From: Anaerolineaceae bacterium
GTDB taxonomy: Bacteria > Chloroflexota > Anaerolineae > 4572-78
Direction of reading: 5' to 3'
Assembly (NCBI GenBank): GCA_024762375.1
Contig: JANTHQ010000164.1
Location: 1 to 5,492, forward strand
DNA: 5,492 nucleotides
A program made the translations under genes and the position numbers. The notes beneath the pieces were generated by a model. That model saw nothing but the letters and a program-made list of their open reading frames with translations, had not been told where the DNA came from and searched no databases. Below are positions 1 to 5,476 of the stretch, piece after piece; position 1 is the stretch's first letter, and each line of letters starts with the position of its first letter.

Positions 1-180
1 ACGCCAACCCAAACACCCACCATGACACCGGTTCCGACCAGCACGGACACGCCCGTACCCACCGATACCCCCGTGCCCACCGAAGCACCGACAAATACGC
101 CGGCTCCGAAACCGACCAACCCACCGGCGCCACCACCACCGCCCACCAACACGCCGGAACCCACGCCAACACCCGCACCG
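1..180 (+). repeat. Low-complexity Pro/Thr-coding repeat tract
   Basis: C/A-rich DNA made of degenerate short units such as CCCACCGATACCCCC encodes the stalk of the first protein. Similar tracts in the lipoprotein gene (about 690-850 and 1065-1140) include near copies; for example, CCCACCGATAC occurs in both genes. These tracts can expand, shrink or recombine. Confidence 0.7.
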
Positions 181-561
181 AGTTTCCCATTCCCGGCAAC
201 CGTTATCACCCACCCCACCGGCGGAGAAGCAGAATTTCGGATTACCGGATTTGTTTGGGAAGGAAACTTTAGCTCCGGGATTGGTGAAGCCTTGTCCGGT
301 TTCGTTATGGAAGTGGTTACGCCAACCGGCGCGGTCGAACAAAGCGAAGTGTCAGTCGGGCCAAAAGCGGGAGACAGCACTATTCGCGGCGCAGGCGACA
401 ACCATGCCATGAATTTCCAATATAAACATGCCCCGTATCTGCCCGGCGTATATAAAGTGACGCTGAAAAAAGACGGACAGCAAATGGCGCCGACCGTCGA
501 AGTGGTGGCACAAGCATCTCCGCTAACTTATGCTCATATAGACTTTATCCGGCAAAAATAA
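1..561 (+). CDS. Exported protein with Pro/Thr-rich stalk and C-terminal beta domain (5' partial)
   Basis: The reading frame is open from base 1, reading TPTQTPT before the first ATG at 22, so the true start and any signal peptide lie before the window. About 60 visible residues (bases 1-180) are a low-complexity Pro/Thr/Ala stalk with repeats such as TDTPVPT and a run of five prolines. Such stalks hold domains away from the membrane or cell wall in many Chloroflexota surface proteins. From about base 181 a globular domain of about 125 residues follows, beginning SFPFPATV, with alternating hydrophobic residues and a late PGVYKVTL strand motif, suggesting an Ig-like or other beta-sandwich fold. 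No catalytic motif is visible. The next gene starts two bases after the stop and has a similar stalk-plus-beta-domain design, so the two look like paralogues in one operon. Function and ligand are unknown. Surface location is inferred from the stalk. Confidence 0.82.
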   Translation, partial: TPTQTPTMTPVPTSTDTPVPTDTPVPTEAPTNTPAPKPTNPPAPPPPPTNTPEPTPTPAPSFPFPATVITHPTGGEAEFRITGFVWEGNFSSGIGEALSGFVMEVVTPTGAVEQSEVSVGPKAGDSTIRGAGDNHAMNFQYKHAPYLPGVYKVTLKKDGQQMAPTVEVVAQASPLTYAHIDFIRQK

Positions 562-563
562 CT

Positions 564-1508
564 ATGAAAAAACAATTGATTCTCACAACAATAGCAATCG
601 TATTAACGTTGGGATGCGGCTTGGGCAACAATGCCAAAACCCTGCCCACTGCCGTGGTGCGGGTGCTGGAACCCACTGCCATTCCTCAACCGACATTTAC
701 ACCAACCCCGCCGATAATCGCGGTGGCGACCATCGTCCCGCCCACCAACATTCCCTTGCCCACCGATACACCGGTTCCGGTTGAACCAACGGCCACCCCA
801 ACCGACACGCCGGCCCCACAGCCGACACAGCCATCTGCGCCACAAGCCACCATCACCGGGGCAACCGTGAATGTTCGCAGCGGCCCCGGCACGGCATACC
901 CGCGAGTGGGTCAGGTTTCGAGTGGGTACACCGGCGAAATCAAAGGCCGCAACAGCGATGCCAGCTGGCTCTACATGTCATATCCCGGCGGCGAAGGCTG
1001 GGTATACAGCAATCTCACTCAAATTCAGGGCGATGTGAACAGCGTCGGCGTGATGCAAGTTGCGCCGCCACCGGCAACGCCTACCCCACCGCCACCACCG
1101 ACCGCTGCTGCGCCCGCACCCACGCCGGTTCCAGCGGGGCCAAGTTACCCGTACAAAATTCACAATATTTTCACCAAACCGAATGGCGCGATTACTCAGA
1201 TTCGCGGCTACATTCAAGATAGTTCCGGCACGCCGGTAAATGGTGCTCGTGTTCGAGTACGCATCGGGTCGTTCTGTACCGTATCCGTTCCCAGTGGTAC
1301 ACCGGGTGTATATCCGCCCGGCAATTACGATGTGTTGCTGGACAACCATGCCAAAGACGGCGATTGGCTGGTTGCCATCGTCGACCGTCCGACCGACCCC
1401 AAAAGTACGCAGTGTGACCCGGGCGCAGCACAACTATCAGAAGAAGTCACCGTGCACACCACCCACACCGATGGCGTCGTGTTCGTCGAATTCGACAAAG
1501 TACAATAA
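564..1508 (+). CDS. Lipoprotein with SH3b domain between two Pro/Thr-rich linkers
   Basis: This 314-residue protein starts with a lipoprotein signal: MKK, a hydrophobic stretch at residues 5-16, and a TLGC lipobox with the lipidated cysteine at C18. The -3 residue is Thr, which is less usual but allowed by the broad lipobox pattern. Residues 27-93 are a Pro/Thr linker. Residues 95-155 are an SH3b domain, shown by VNVRSGPGTAYPRVGQV near 102-118 and the later GWVYSNL. SH3b domains often bind cell-wall or other surface ligands. A second linker at 167-193 leads to a C-terminal beta-rich domain (194-314) containing SGTPVNGARVRVRI and PPGNYDVLL, reminiscent of carboxypeptidase-regulatory or Ig-like folds. 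C238 and C284 could form a disulfide. No enzyme motif is seen, so a binding or structural role outside the membrane is the best guess. No Shine-Dalgarno is evident before the ATG; the stop of the preceding gene two bases upstream suggests translational coupling. A terminator follows directly. Confidence 0.9.
   Translation: MKKQLILTTIAIVLTLGCGLGNNAKTLPTAVVRVLEPTAIPQPTFTPTPPIIAVATIVPPTNIPLPTDTPVPVEPTATPTDTPAPQPTQPSAPQATITGATVNVRSGPGTAYPRVGQVSSGYTGEIKGRNSDASWLYMSYPGGEGWVYSNLTQIQGDVNSVGVMQVAPPPATPTPPPPPTAAAPAPTPVPAGPSYPYKIHNIFTKPNGAITQIRGYIQDSSGTPVNGARVRVRIGSFCTVSVPSGTPGVYPPGNYDVLLDNHAKDGDWLVAIVDRPTDPKSTQCDPGAAQLSEEVTVHTTHTDGVVFVEFDKVQ
690..850 (+). repeat. Second Pro/Thr-coding low-complexity tract
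   Basis: This encodes the linker between the lipid anchor and the SH3b domain. It uses the same TDTPVP/TDTPAP peptide units as the upstream gene and similar C-rich codons, supporting common descent of the two genes or exchange between them. Confidence 0.65.
1065..1140 (+). repeat. Third Pro/Thr/Ala-coding low-complexity tract
   Basis: This encodes the linker between the SH3b domain and the C-terminal domain of the lipoprotein. It includes runs of Pro codons (CCACCGCCACCACCG) and an Ala-Pro segment. It is a domain spacer with no sign of structure of its own. Confidence 0.6.
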
Positions 1509-1529
1509 TTTTGTTCCCGAAAAATATCC

Positions 1530-1555
1530 AGCCCGGCGCTTTAGCCGGGCTTTTT
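1530..1555 (+). terminator. Intrinsic terminator of the lipoprotein operon
   Basis: An 8-bp perfect stem (AGCCCGGC at 1530-1537 with GCCGGGCT at 1544-1551) closes a 6-base loop GCTTTA and runs into five Ts (1551-1555). It lies 22 bases after the lipoprotein stop codon and just before the next promoter, so it insulates the two transcription units. Confidence 0.92.
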
Positions 1556-1557
1556 CG

Positions 1558-1586
1558 TTGACAAATTCTTGTCATAATGATATGCT
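1558..1586 (+). promoter_or_regulatory. Strong sigma-70-type promoter with extended -10
   Basis: The -35 box TTGACA (1558-1563) matches the consensus at all six positions. After a 17-bp spacer comes TATGCT (1581-1586, four of six), preceded by TG at 1578-1579, giving an extended -10 (TGnTATGCT). Transcription would start near 1593, leaving a leader of about 30 bases before the ATG at 1624. It follows the upstream terminator immediately, so the downstream gene is independently transcribed. Confidence 0.78.
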
Positions 1587-1610
1587 ACAACCATCGGTAA
1601 AAAGATTTTG

Positions 1611-1615
1611 AAGGA
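1611..1615 (+). promoter_or_regulatory. Ribosome binding site (AAGGA) that fixes the start at 1624
   Basis: AAGGA, within GAAGGA at 1610-1615, lies eight bases before the ATG at 1624. Another ATG at 1619 is only three bases from this site and in a different frame, so 1624 is the preferred start. Confidence 0.75.
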
Positions 1616-1623
1616 AATATGGC

Positions 1624-2850
1624 ATGCCAACCTACCCGGATATATTAAACGAATATGTTGATGCATCGGATCGTTACGAAGTGGACGGATTACAGTACAC
1701 CGTCAGCATCGAACCCACGGCCGTAATGCCCGGCGATGCCGCCACGTTGTTTCTGTATCTGCAAAACACGCTCGACACATCACTCGATATCGAAATAAAA
1801 GTGCGTCCGCCAACCGTTGGGCGACTCCGCCCGCAGCCGGTTTTACGCTTTGAAAAAGACATCTATACCCACCGGTTGCCGGAAACGGAAGTTGGCATCT
1901 TGGGCATTCCATTTGCCATCGCAACCGTTTCGCCGGGCAAACACACATTGGAACTGGAGATAAAAGTCTCTCACCCCAAAGACGCCCGTGTCATCCGCTC
2001 GCGGAAAACAGAAAACCACTTGGCCGGATTGCCCATCGACAATTACATCGGGTTGGGGCTGGCAAGCGTCGTCGGCATACCATACACCACCCGTAGCGGG
2101 AAAAAAATAAAAGTACCATTCTCCATCATCAACGCCCCCGCCGCCGAAGTTCCCGAAGGTTCGCTGCAAGAAACATATTCAAAATTGTGGGACCGGGATA
2201 TCGGATATTTGCAGCAACAAGCACAGCAAGACATCAACGAAAATCGGGCAATAATATTGAACGACCTGAAAAATGTCGAGCACCTGTTTGTGGCATTGTA
2301 TGCTGAATCGCAACAAAGGTTTGCGGATTCCGGCTTGCCGCTGCGTATCGGCGAAGCAATTGCTATCGGAAAATTACTAACCTACACATGCCATCTATTT
2401 TTGAAATCCGAGCCGCTGCAAGACGGATTATTGGTTCCCATTTGGGAACGGGCAATTTTTAACCAGTACACCACCGCCGACACCCTCCAAACAATGCGAG
2501 ACATCGGCTATCGCCACATCATGCGGCTGGCGGCGGCTATCAGCATGGGAATGCTCGCCAGAAACGTCGGCTCGCTGCCATGGAATCAGCAGGAACGCGA
2601 TGGCGTTCAGGAATATATTGTAGATGCGCTGGAAGATGGTTTGCCACTGGAAGAAGATTTTTTGTATTTGCCGCTAATGCTCGGCGCAGTGCTCATTCTG
2701 AAGCAGGTCCGCCTGCCCAACGAAGATATTTCCCAAACCATTCAGTTGGTGCATAAAGCGCGCAAAGCCCGAAAATCACTCTTCACCGATGAAGATACTG
2801 CGCCGGCCGATGCGATGTATCGCAGATTTTTGGCGGCGCTGGCAAAATAA
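1624..2850 (+). CDS. Hypothetical protein, beta-rich N-terminal half and helical C-terminal half
   Basis: I do not recognise this 408-residue protein. It has no signal peptide and no convincing membrane segment, so it is probably cytoplasmic. Residues about 22-120 read as alternating hydrophobic beta strands (YTVSIEP, ATLFLYLQN, LDIEIKV, HTLELEIKV), like an Ig-like or arrestin-like sandwich. Residues 138-170 include a Gly/aliphatic patch (IGLGLASVVGI) followed by RSGKKIKVPF. From about 180 to 400 the protein looks mainly helical, with a Gln-rich stretch at 196-202, a single Cys at 256, a small-residue helix near 302-312 (LAAAISMGMLA), and a basic cluster KARKARKS at 378-385. No catalytic, nucleotide-binding or DNA-binding motif stands out. 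It has its own promoter and terminator, so it appears monocistronic and its neighbours give no reliable clue. The start is supported by a well-placed AAGGA. That it is a real gene is secure; its function is not known. Confidence 0.9.
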   Translation: MPTYPDILNEYVDASDRYEVDGLQYTVSIEPTAVMPGDAATLFLYLQNTLDTSLDIEIKVRPPTVGRLRPQPVLRFEKDIYTHRLPETEVGILGIPFAIATVSPGKHTLELEIKVSHPKDARVIRSRKTENHLAGLPIDNYIGLGLASVVGIPYTTRSGKKIKVPFSIINAPAAEVPEGSLQETYSKLWDRDIGYLQQQAQQDINENRAIILNDLKNVEHLFVALYAESQQRFADSGLPLRIGEAIAIGKLLTYTCHLFLKSEPLQDGLLVPIWERAIFNQYTTADTLQTMRDIGYRHIMRLAAAISMGMLARNVGSLPWNQQERDGVQEYIVDALEDGLPLEEDFLYLPLMLGAVLILKQVRLPNEDISQTIQLVHKARKARKSLFTDEDTAPADAMYRRFLAALAK

Positions 2851-2885
2851 AAAACGCCAAACAGCGAAAAACTGTTCGGCGTTTT
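2851..2885. terminator. Bidirectional intrinsic terminator between convergent genes
   Basis: AAAACGCC (2851-2858) pairs with GGCGTTTT (2878-2885). After one A-C mismatch the stem continues as AACAG (2860-2864) with CTGTT (2872-2876), closing a 7-base loop (2865-2871). The stem therefore has 13 paired positions plus one mismatch. The + strand side has TTTT followed by CT. The - strand side has a better tail, TTTTTTATTTT. It starts one base after the stop of the + strand gene and lies 15 bases beyond the stop of the - strand YtxH gene, so it can serve both. Confidence 0.9.
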
Positions 2886-2899
2886 CTGAAAAATCACGT

Positions 2900-3106
2900 C
2901 TAGCCGCGATGCATGGCGTTTATTTGCGACTCAAGCTCTGCGCGGCGTTCCTCGTACGCTTTTTTCCCTTCCGAAAGGATCGATTCAAATTTATCGGTAA
3001 TCATTTGTTGCGTGTCTTCCCCACTTTGTGGCGCAATCAACAATACAACAACCGCTCCCACAGTTGCACCAATCAACACTCCCAGCAAAAATTTTACTGC
3101 TCGCAT
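2900..3106 (-). CDS. YtxH-domain small membrane protein
   Basis: This 68-residue protein has one N-terminal membrane helix (residues about 5-24, FLLGVLIGATVGAVVVLLIA) followed by the APQSGEDTQQMI motif and a charged helical tail (about 33-66) rich in Glu, Lys and Arg that could form a coiled coil. The order glycine-zipper-like helix, L-x-APxSG, then an amphipathic helix is the signature of the YtxH family, small envelope proteins linked to general stress in Bacillus and of unknown molecular function. The length fits the short end of the family. GGAGGA (complement of 3112-3117) lies five bases before the ATG and supports the start. It follows the kinase gene by 82 bases on the same strand, and that gap holds a likely promoter, so it may be expressed both with and apart from the two-component genes. 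A shared terminator lies downstream at 2851-2885. Confidence 0.92.
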   Translation of the reverse strand: MRAVKFLLGVLIGATVGAVVVLLIAPQSGEDTQQMITDKFESILSEGKKAYEERRAELESQINAMHRG

Positions 3107-3150
3107 CGGTTTCCTCCATTTTTAAGTCGGTCATGCAAATTTTCACAGAA

Positions 3151-3180
3151 AGTATAGCAGAAAATCACCCTGCGCCACAA
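3151..3180 (-). promoter_or_regulatory. Putative promoter of the YtxH gene (extended -10)
   Basis: On the - strand, TATACT (complement of 3151-3156) is preceded by TGC, giving an extended -10 (TGnTATACT, five of six in the hexamer). A weak -35, TTGTGG (complement of 3175-3180, three of six), lies 18 bp upstream. It sits in the 82-base gap after the kinase gene; transcription would begin about 40 bases before the YtxH ATG. The extended -10 could offset the poor -35. Confidence 0.55.
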
Positions 3181-3188
3181 TTCACAAA

Positions 3189-4667
3189 CTATTTTTGGCG
3201 AACCGGCATTGCCGGCAACCACACCGAAAACGTTGTGCCGACCCCCGGTTCGCTGGCGACATCAATATGTCCGCCATGGGCCTTGACGATGTTGTGAGCA
3301 ATCGCCAGCCCCAAACCGGTTCCGCCGGGGCGTTTTCGACTCTTTTCCACCTGATAGAACCGTTCAAAAATTCGGGGCAATTCTTCTTTTGGAATTCCCG
3401 CGCCGGTATCAGAAATTGAAATTTTAACGAATTGATTGCTCGCCGGTGTTTGTCTTCGAGCGCGAATAACCGTCGATGCATCAGGAGAAACACCGTTTTC
3501 TGCGCCCAAAATGGTAATTCGCCCACCATTCGGCGTGTATTTGATGGCATTATCCAAAATGTTGGTAAAAACCTGTTTCAACCGATCGCCATCGCCCAAA
3601 ATTTGTGGTAGCGGTGGCAATTTGTTTTCCACCCGGATATTTTTTTCAGCCGTTTGAACAGCCAGTCCATCAAGCGTGACGGCCATCAGCGCATTCAAAT
3701 CGACGGGGTGGCGTTTGACCGCCACTTGCCCGGCATCGATCCGCGCCAAATCGAGCAAATCATCTACCAGCCGACGCATACGAGATGCCTCATCAAAAAT
3801 GATGCGTGCCGCATGCTGGCGGGCCGCATCGTCTTGCGCCGTGCCATCGAGCAGTGCTTGCGAAAAACCTTGAATCGATGTCAGCGGCGTTTTCAAATCG
3901 TGAGAAACATTCGACACAAAATCTTTCATCGCCTGCTGGCTCGATTGCACCTGCCTGGTCATGGTATTGAACGCGGTCGCTACCCGTTTCACTTCCGTCG
4001 GACCCTTTTCCGGCACCCGCTGCGCATAATCGCCACCGGCAACAGCTGTCGCCGCAGCAGAAATTTGTTTCAGCGGCGTGGAAACCGAGCGAACGATGAT
4101 CCAACCCAAAAACAGCGCCACAAAAAAGGCAATGATTGCTGCCACCACAAATCCGCTCCACAAATCGACAAAAAGCGCGATGCTGGTTTTGGGCAACGGT
4201 GCAGCGAGTGCTATCAGCACACGGGGCGTGAGCGGGCGCGCGGCAAAAAGCATCGCTGTGCCATTCGGCGCGATACCTCTGCCAATCCGTACATCATCCT
4301 GACGCGAAAATAGACGTATGCCGCTATCTTTCGGCAGTGACACCCTTTCGCCATTCCACTGCGAGTCACTGTCAAACAAAATTGTTCCCTGCGTGGTGAC
4401 CACCAAAAGCCGGTCGTCCAACTCAGGAAGGTTTTGAGCGATTCTTTCAATCGCTTCGCCGGGAGTTCTTTGAGTTGGAGGTGTTTGAGCCAATGCCTGT
4501 TGAATTTTCGGCGTGAGGCGGCCAATTTCCGCCGTCAATCTTAATTCTACCAGCCGCGTTTGGAGCGGGCGTGCCACAATTATCAATGCGACCATCGCCA
4601 CGGCCAGCGTCACCCCAATCACGACAATATATGATAATACCAGTCTGGATTGAATTCCTTTTAACAT
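3189..4667 (-). CDS. Membrane sensor histidine kinase (HAMP-HisKA-HATPase_c)
   Basis: This 492-residue kinase autophosphorylates on a histidine and passes the phosphate to the response regulator encoded five bases upstream. Membrane helices at about 9-32 and 163-192 flank an extracytoplasmic sensor region of about 130 residues. Its VVTTQGTILFDS motif (89-100) resembles PDC/Cache-type sensors, though that is a guess. A HAMP linker (about 190-243) follows, then the H box SHDLKTPL with H256, the N box (N369 and N373 in TNILDNAIKYTPNGG), G1 DTGAGI (420-425), F box FERFYQ (434-439) and G2 GGTGLGLAI (448-456). All catalytic motifs look intact. There is no PAS domain between HAMP and HisKA, unlike classical PhoR/WalK. 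Residues about 387-411, between the N-box strand and G1, form an unusual Ser/Arg/Pro-containing insertion. The start ATG directly follows the regulator's stop, with a weak GAAG overlapping that stop, suggesting coupling. The architecture is PhoR/ResE-like; the signal is unknown. Confidence 0.96.
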   Translation of the reverse strand: MLKGIQSRLVLSYIVVIGVTLAVAMVALIIVARPLQTRLVELRLTAEIGRLTPKIQQALAQTPPTQRTPGEAIERIAQNLPELDDRLLVVTTQGTILFDSDSQWNGERVSLPKDSGIRLFSRQDDVRIGRGIAPNGTAMLFAARPLTPRVLIALAAPLPKTSIALFVDLWSGFVVAAIIAFFVALFLGWIIVRSVSTPLKQISAAATAVAGGDYAQRVPEKGPTEVKRVATAFNTMTRQVQSSQQAMKDFVSNVSHDLKTPLTSIQGFSQALLDGTAQDDAARQHAARIIFDEASRMRRLVDDLLDLARIDAGQVAVKRHPVDLNALMAVTLDGLAVQTAEKNIRVENKLPPLPQILGDGDRLKQVFTNILDNAIKYTPNGGRITILGAENGVSPDASTVIRARRQTPASNQFVKISISDTGAGIPKEELPRIFERFYQVEKSRKRPGGTGLGLAIAHNIVKAHGGHIDVASEPGVGTTFSVWLPAMPVRQK

Positions 4668-4672
4668 TTTCT

Positions 4673-5365
4673 TCAGTCATTCACCGTAAGTTTATAGCCG
4701 ACACCCCAAACCGTTTCGATATTCAGTTTGCTATTAGCAAATTTTTTGCGTAAATGTGCCACATGGACATCAACGGTGCGCGTTTCGCCAAAAAAATCGA
4801 ACCCCCACGCGAGATTTAGCAGCTGTTCGCGCGAAAGCGCCTTGCCTCGATTCTGCAATAGTGCGACCAACAAATCGAATTCTTTGGTGCGCACATCAAC
4901 CTGCCGGTCACCCAGAAACACCTCACGGGTTTCCAGTGAAACCCGCACGTCGCCCGCTGCTATCGTCTGTACGACACTTGCATTTTCGCCATGGACCGGC
5001 GCGCCGCGTCGCAGTACCGCCTTTACCCGCGCAACCAGTTCGCGAGGGTTGTACGGTTTGGTCATATAATCATCGGCGCCCAATTCCAGCCCGACAATTT
5101 TATCAACATCATCGTCTCTGGCCGTGAGCATAATGATGGGTAAATTGCTGTTGGCTCGCACCCGGCGACAAACCTCCCAGCCATCAATTTCCGGCAACAT
5201 TAAATCCAGCACAACCAGCGCCGGCGATTTGGCGGTGATTTTTTCGAGTGCTTCGCGCCCGGTTTGAGCGCCTTCGACGACAAAACCTTCCTTTTCCAAA
5301 TACATGCGTGCCAACTCGATGATATTTTGTTCATCATCTACCACCAAAATAATATCTTTTTCCAT
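4673..5365 (-). CDS. OmpR/PhoB-family response regulator
   Basis: This 230-residue transcription factor has a receiver domain (about 4-118) and a winged-helix DNA-binding domain (about 133-228). In the receiver, D10 and D11 form the acidic pocket, D54 in VVLDLMLP is the phosphoacceptor, T81 and K103 complete the switch site, and Y100 is the usual aromatic. The C-terminal TKEFDLLVALLQNRGKALSR and the TRTVDVHVAHLRKKF recognition-helix region are typical of OmpR/PhoB regulators. The ATG at 5365 is chosen because MEKDIILVVDDE is the standard receiver beginning and GAGGG lies three to four bases before it. An in-frame TTG at 5458 would add 31 residues unlike any receiver and would lie upstream of the -10 box. 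The kinase gene follows five bases after the stop, making a clear cognate pair. The upstream direct repeat suggests autoregulation. It is PhoP/ResD-like, but no phosphate or redox genes are present to confirm a role. Confidence 0.97.
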   Translation of the reverse strand: MEKDIILVVDDEQNIIELARMYLEKEGFVVEGAQTGREALEKITAKSPALVVLDLMLPEIDGWEVCRRVRANSNLPIIMLTARDDDVDKIVGLELGADDYMTKPYNPRELVARVKAVLRRGAPVHGENASVVQTIAAGDVRVSLETREVFLGDRQVDVRTKEFDLLVALLQNRGKALSREQLLNLAWGFDFFGETRTVDVHVAHLRKKFANSKLNIETVWGVGYKLTVND

Positions 5366-5422
5366 ACACCCTCGATTTGAGAAACACACAAAGTTTGCGC
5401 AGAACCTAACATTCGTTAAAAA

Positions 5423-5451
5423 ATTATACTGCTTTTTGGGTGGAATGGGTA
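5423..5451 (-). promoter_or_regulatory. Promoter of the regulator-kinase operon
   Basis: A perfect -10 TATAAT (complement of 5423-5428) lies 57 bases upstream of the regulator ATG. Transcription would start near 5416, giving a leader of about 50 bases. At the best spacing of 17 bp the -35 is only TACCCA (complement of 5446-5451, three of six). A strong -10 with a poor -35 fits a promoter that needs an activator, consistent with the direct repeat just upstream. Confidence 0.6.
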
Positions 5452-5458
5452 GCGGCAA

Positions 5459-5476
5459 TTGTAAATAGTTTGTAAA
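5459..5476 (-). promoter_or_regulatory. Pho-box-like direct repeat, candidate operator of the response regulator
   Basis: On the - strand, TTTACAA (complement of 5470-5476), spacer ACTA, and a second identical TTTACAA (complement of 5459-5465) form a direct repeat with an 11-bp period. OmpR/PhoB-family dimers bind head-to-tail direct repeats with about this period, and TTTACA-N5-TTTACA resembles the Bacillus PhoP consensus. The repeat lies about 43-60 bases upstream of the predicted start of the regulator transcript, adjacent to a weak -35. A nine-base T run (complement of 5474-5482) lies at its upstream edge and could act as an UP-like element. Function is inferred. Confidence 0.5.

Noticed and set aside
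22..24. ATG at 22 as the true start of the first gene
   Set aside because: It falls inside a Pro/Thr stalk, the frame is open to base 1 with the same composition, and no signal peptide follows it.
1..180. Repetitive tract as a CRISPR array or tandem satellite
   Set aside because: The units are degenerate, follow the codon frame and encode a Pro/Thr stalk; there are no constant repeats with unique spacers.
978..1433. A 151-codon - strand open frame opposite the lipoprotein
   Set aside because: Its Arg/Trp/Gly-rich translation is what the complement of Pro/Thr-coding DNA gives; no ribosome site or domain supports it.
1240..1611. A + strand frame overlapping the lipoprotein 3' end and running through the terminator
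   Set aside because: It crosses the hairpin and the next promoter and has low-complexity composition, so it is an out-of-frame shadow.
2434..2449. Inverted repeat GTTCCCA-TT-TGGGAAC
   Set aside because: It lies within the coding sequence of the 408-residue protein (LVPIWER), has no T tail or nearby promoter, and is short enough to be chance.
3203..3217. CCGGC/GCCGG inverted repeat near the kinase 3' end
   Set aside because: It has only a 5-bp stem, within coding sequence, and no T run follows, so it is not a terminator.
3654..4313. A 219-codon + strand open frame opposite the histidine kinase
   Set aside because: It is antisense to well-conserved kinase coding sequence and its translation is rich in Arg/His/Cys with no domain; it is a mirror of the real gene.
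5366..5458. N-terminal extension of the response regulator from a TTG at 5458
   Set aside because: The added 31 residues resemble no receiver domain, the TTG lies upstream of a perfect TATAAT, and the ATG at 5365 has a GAGGG site and gives the standard receiver start.
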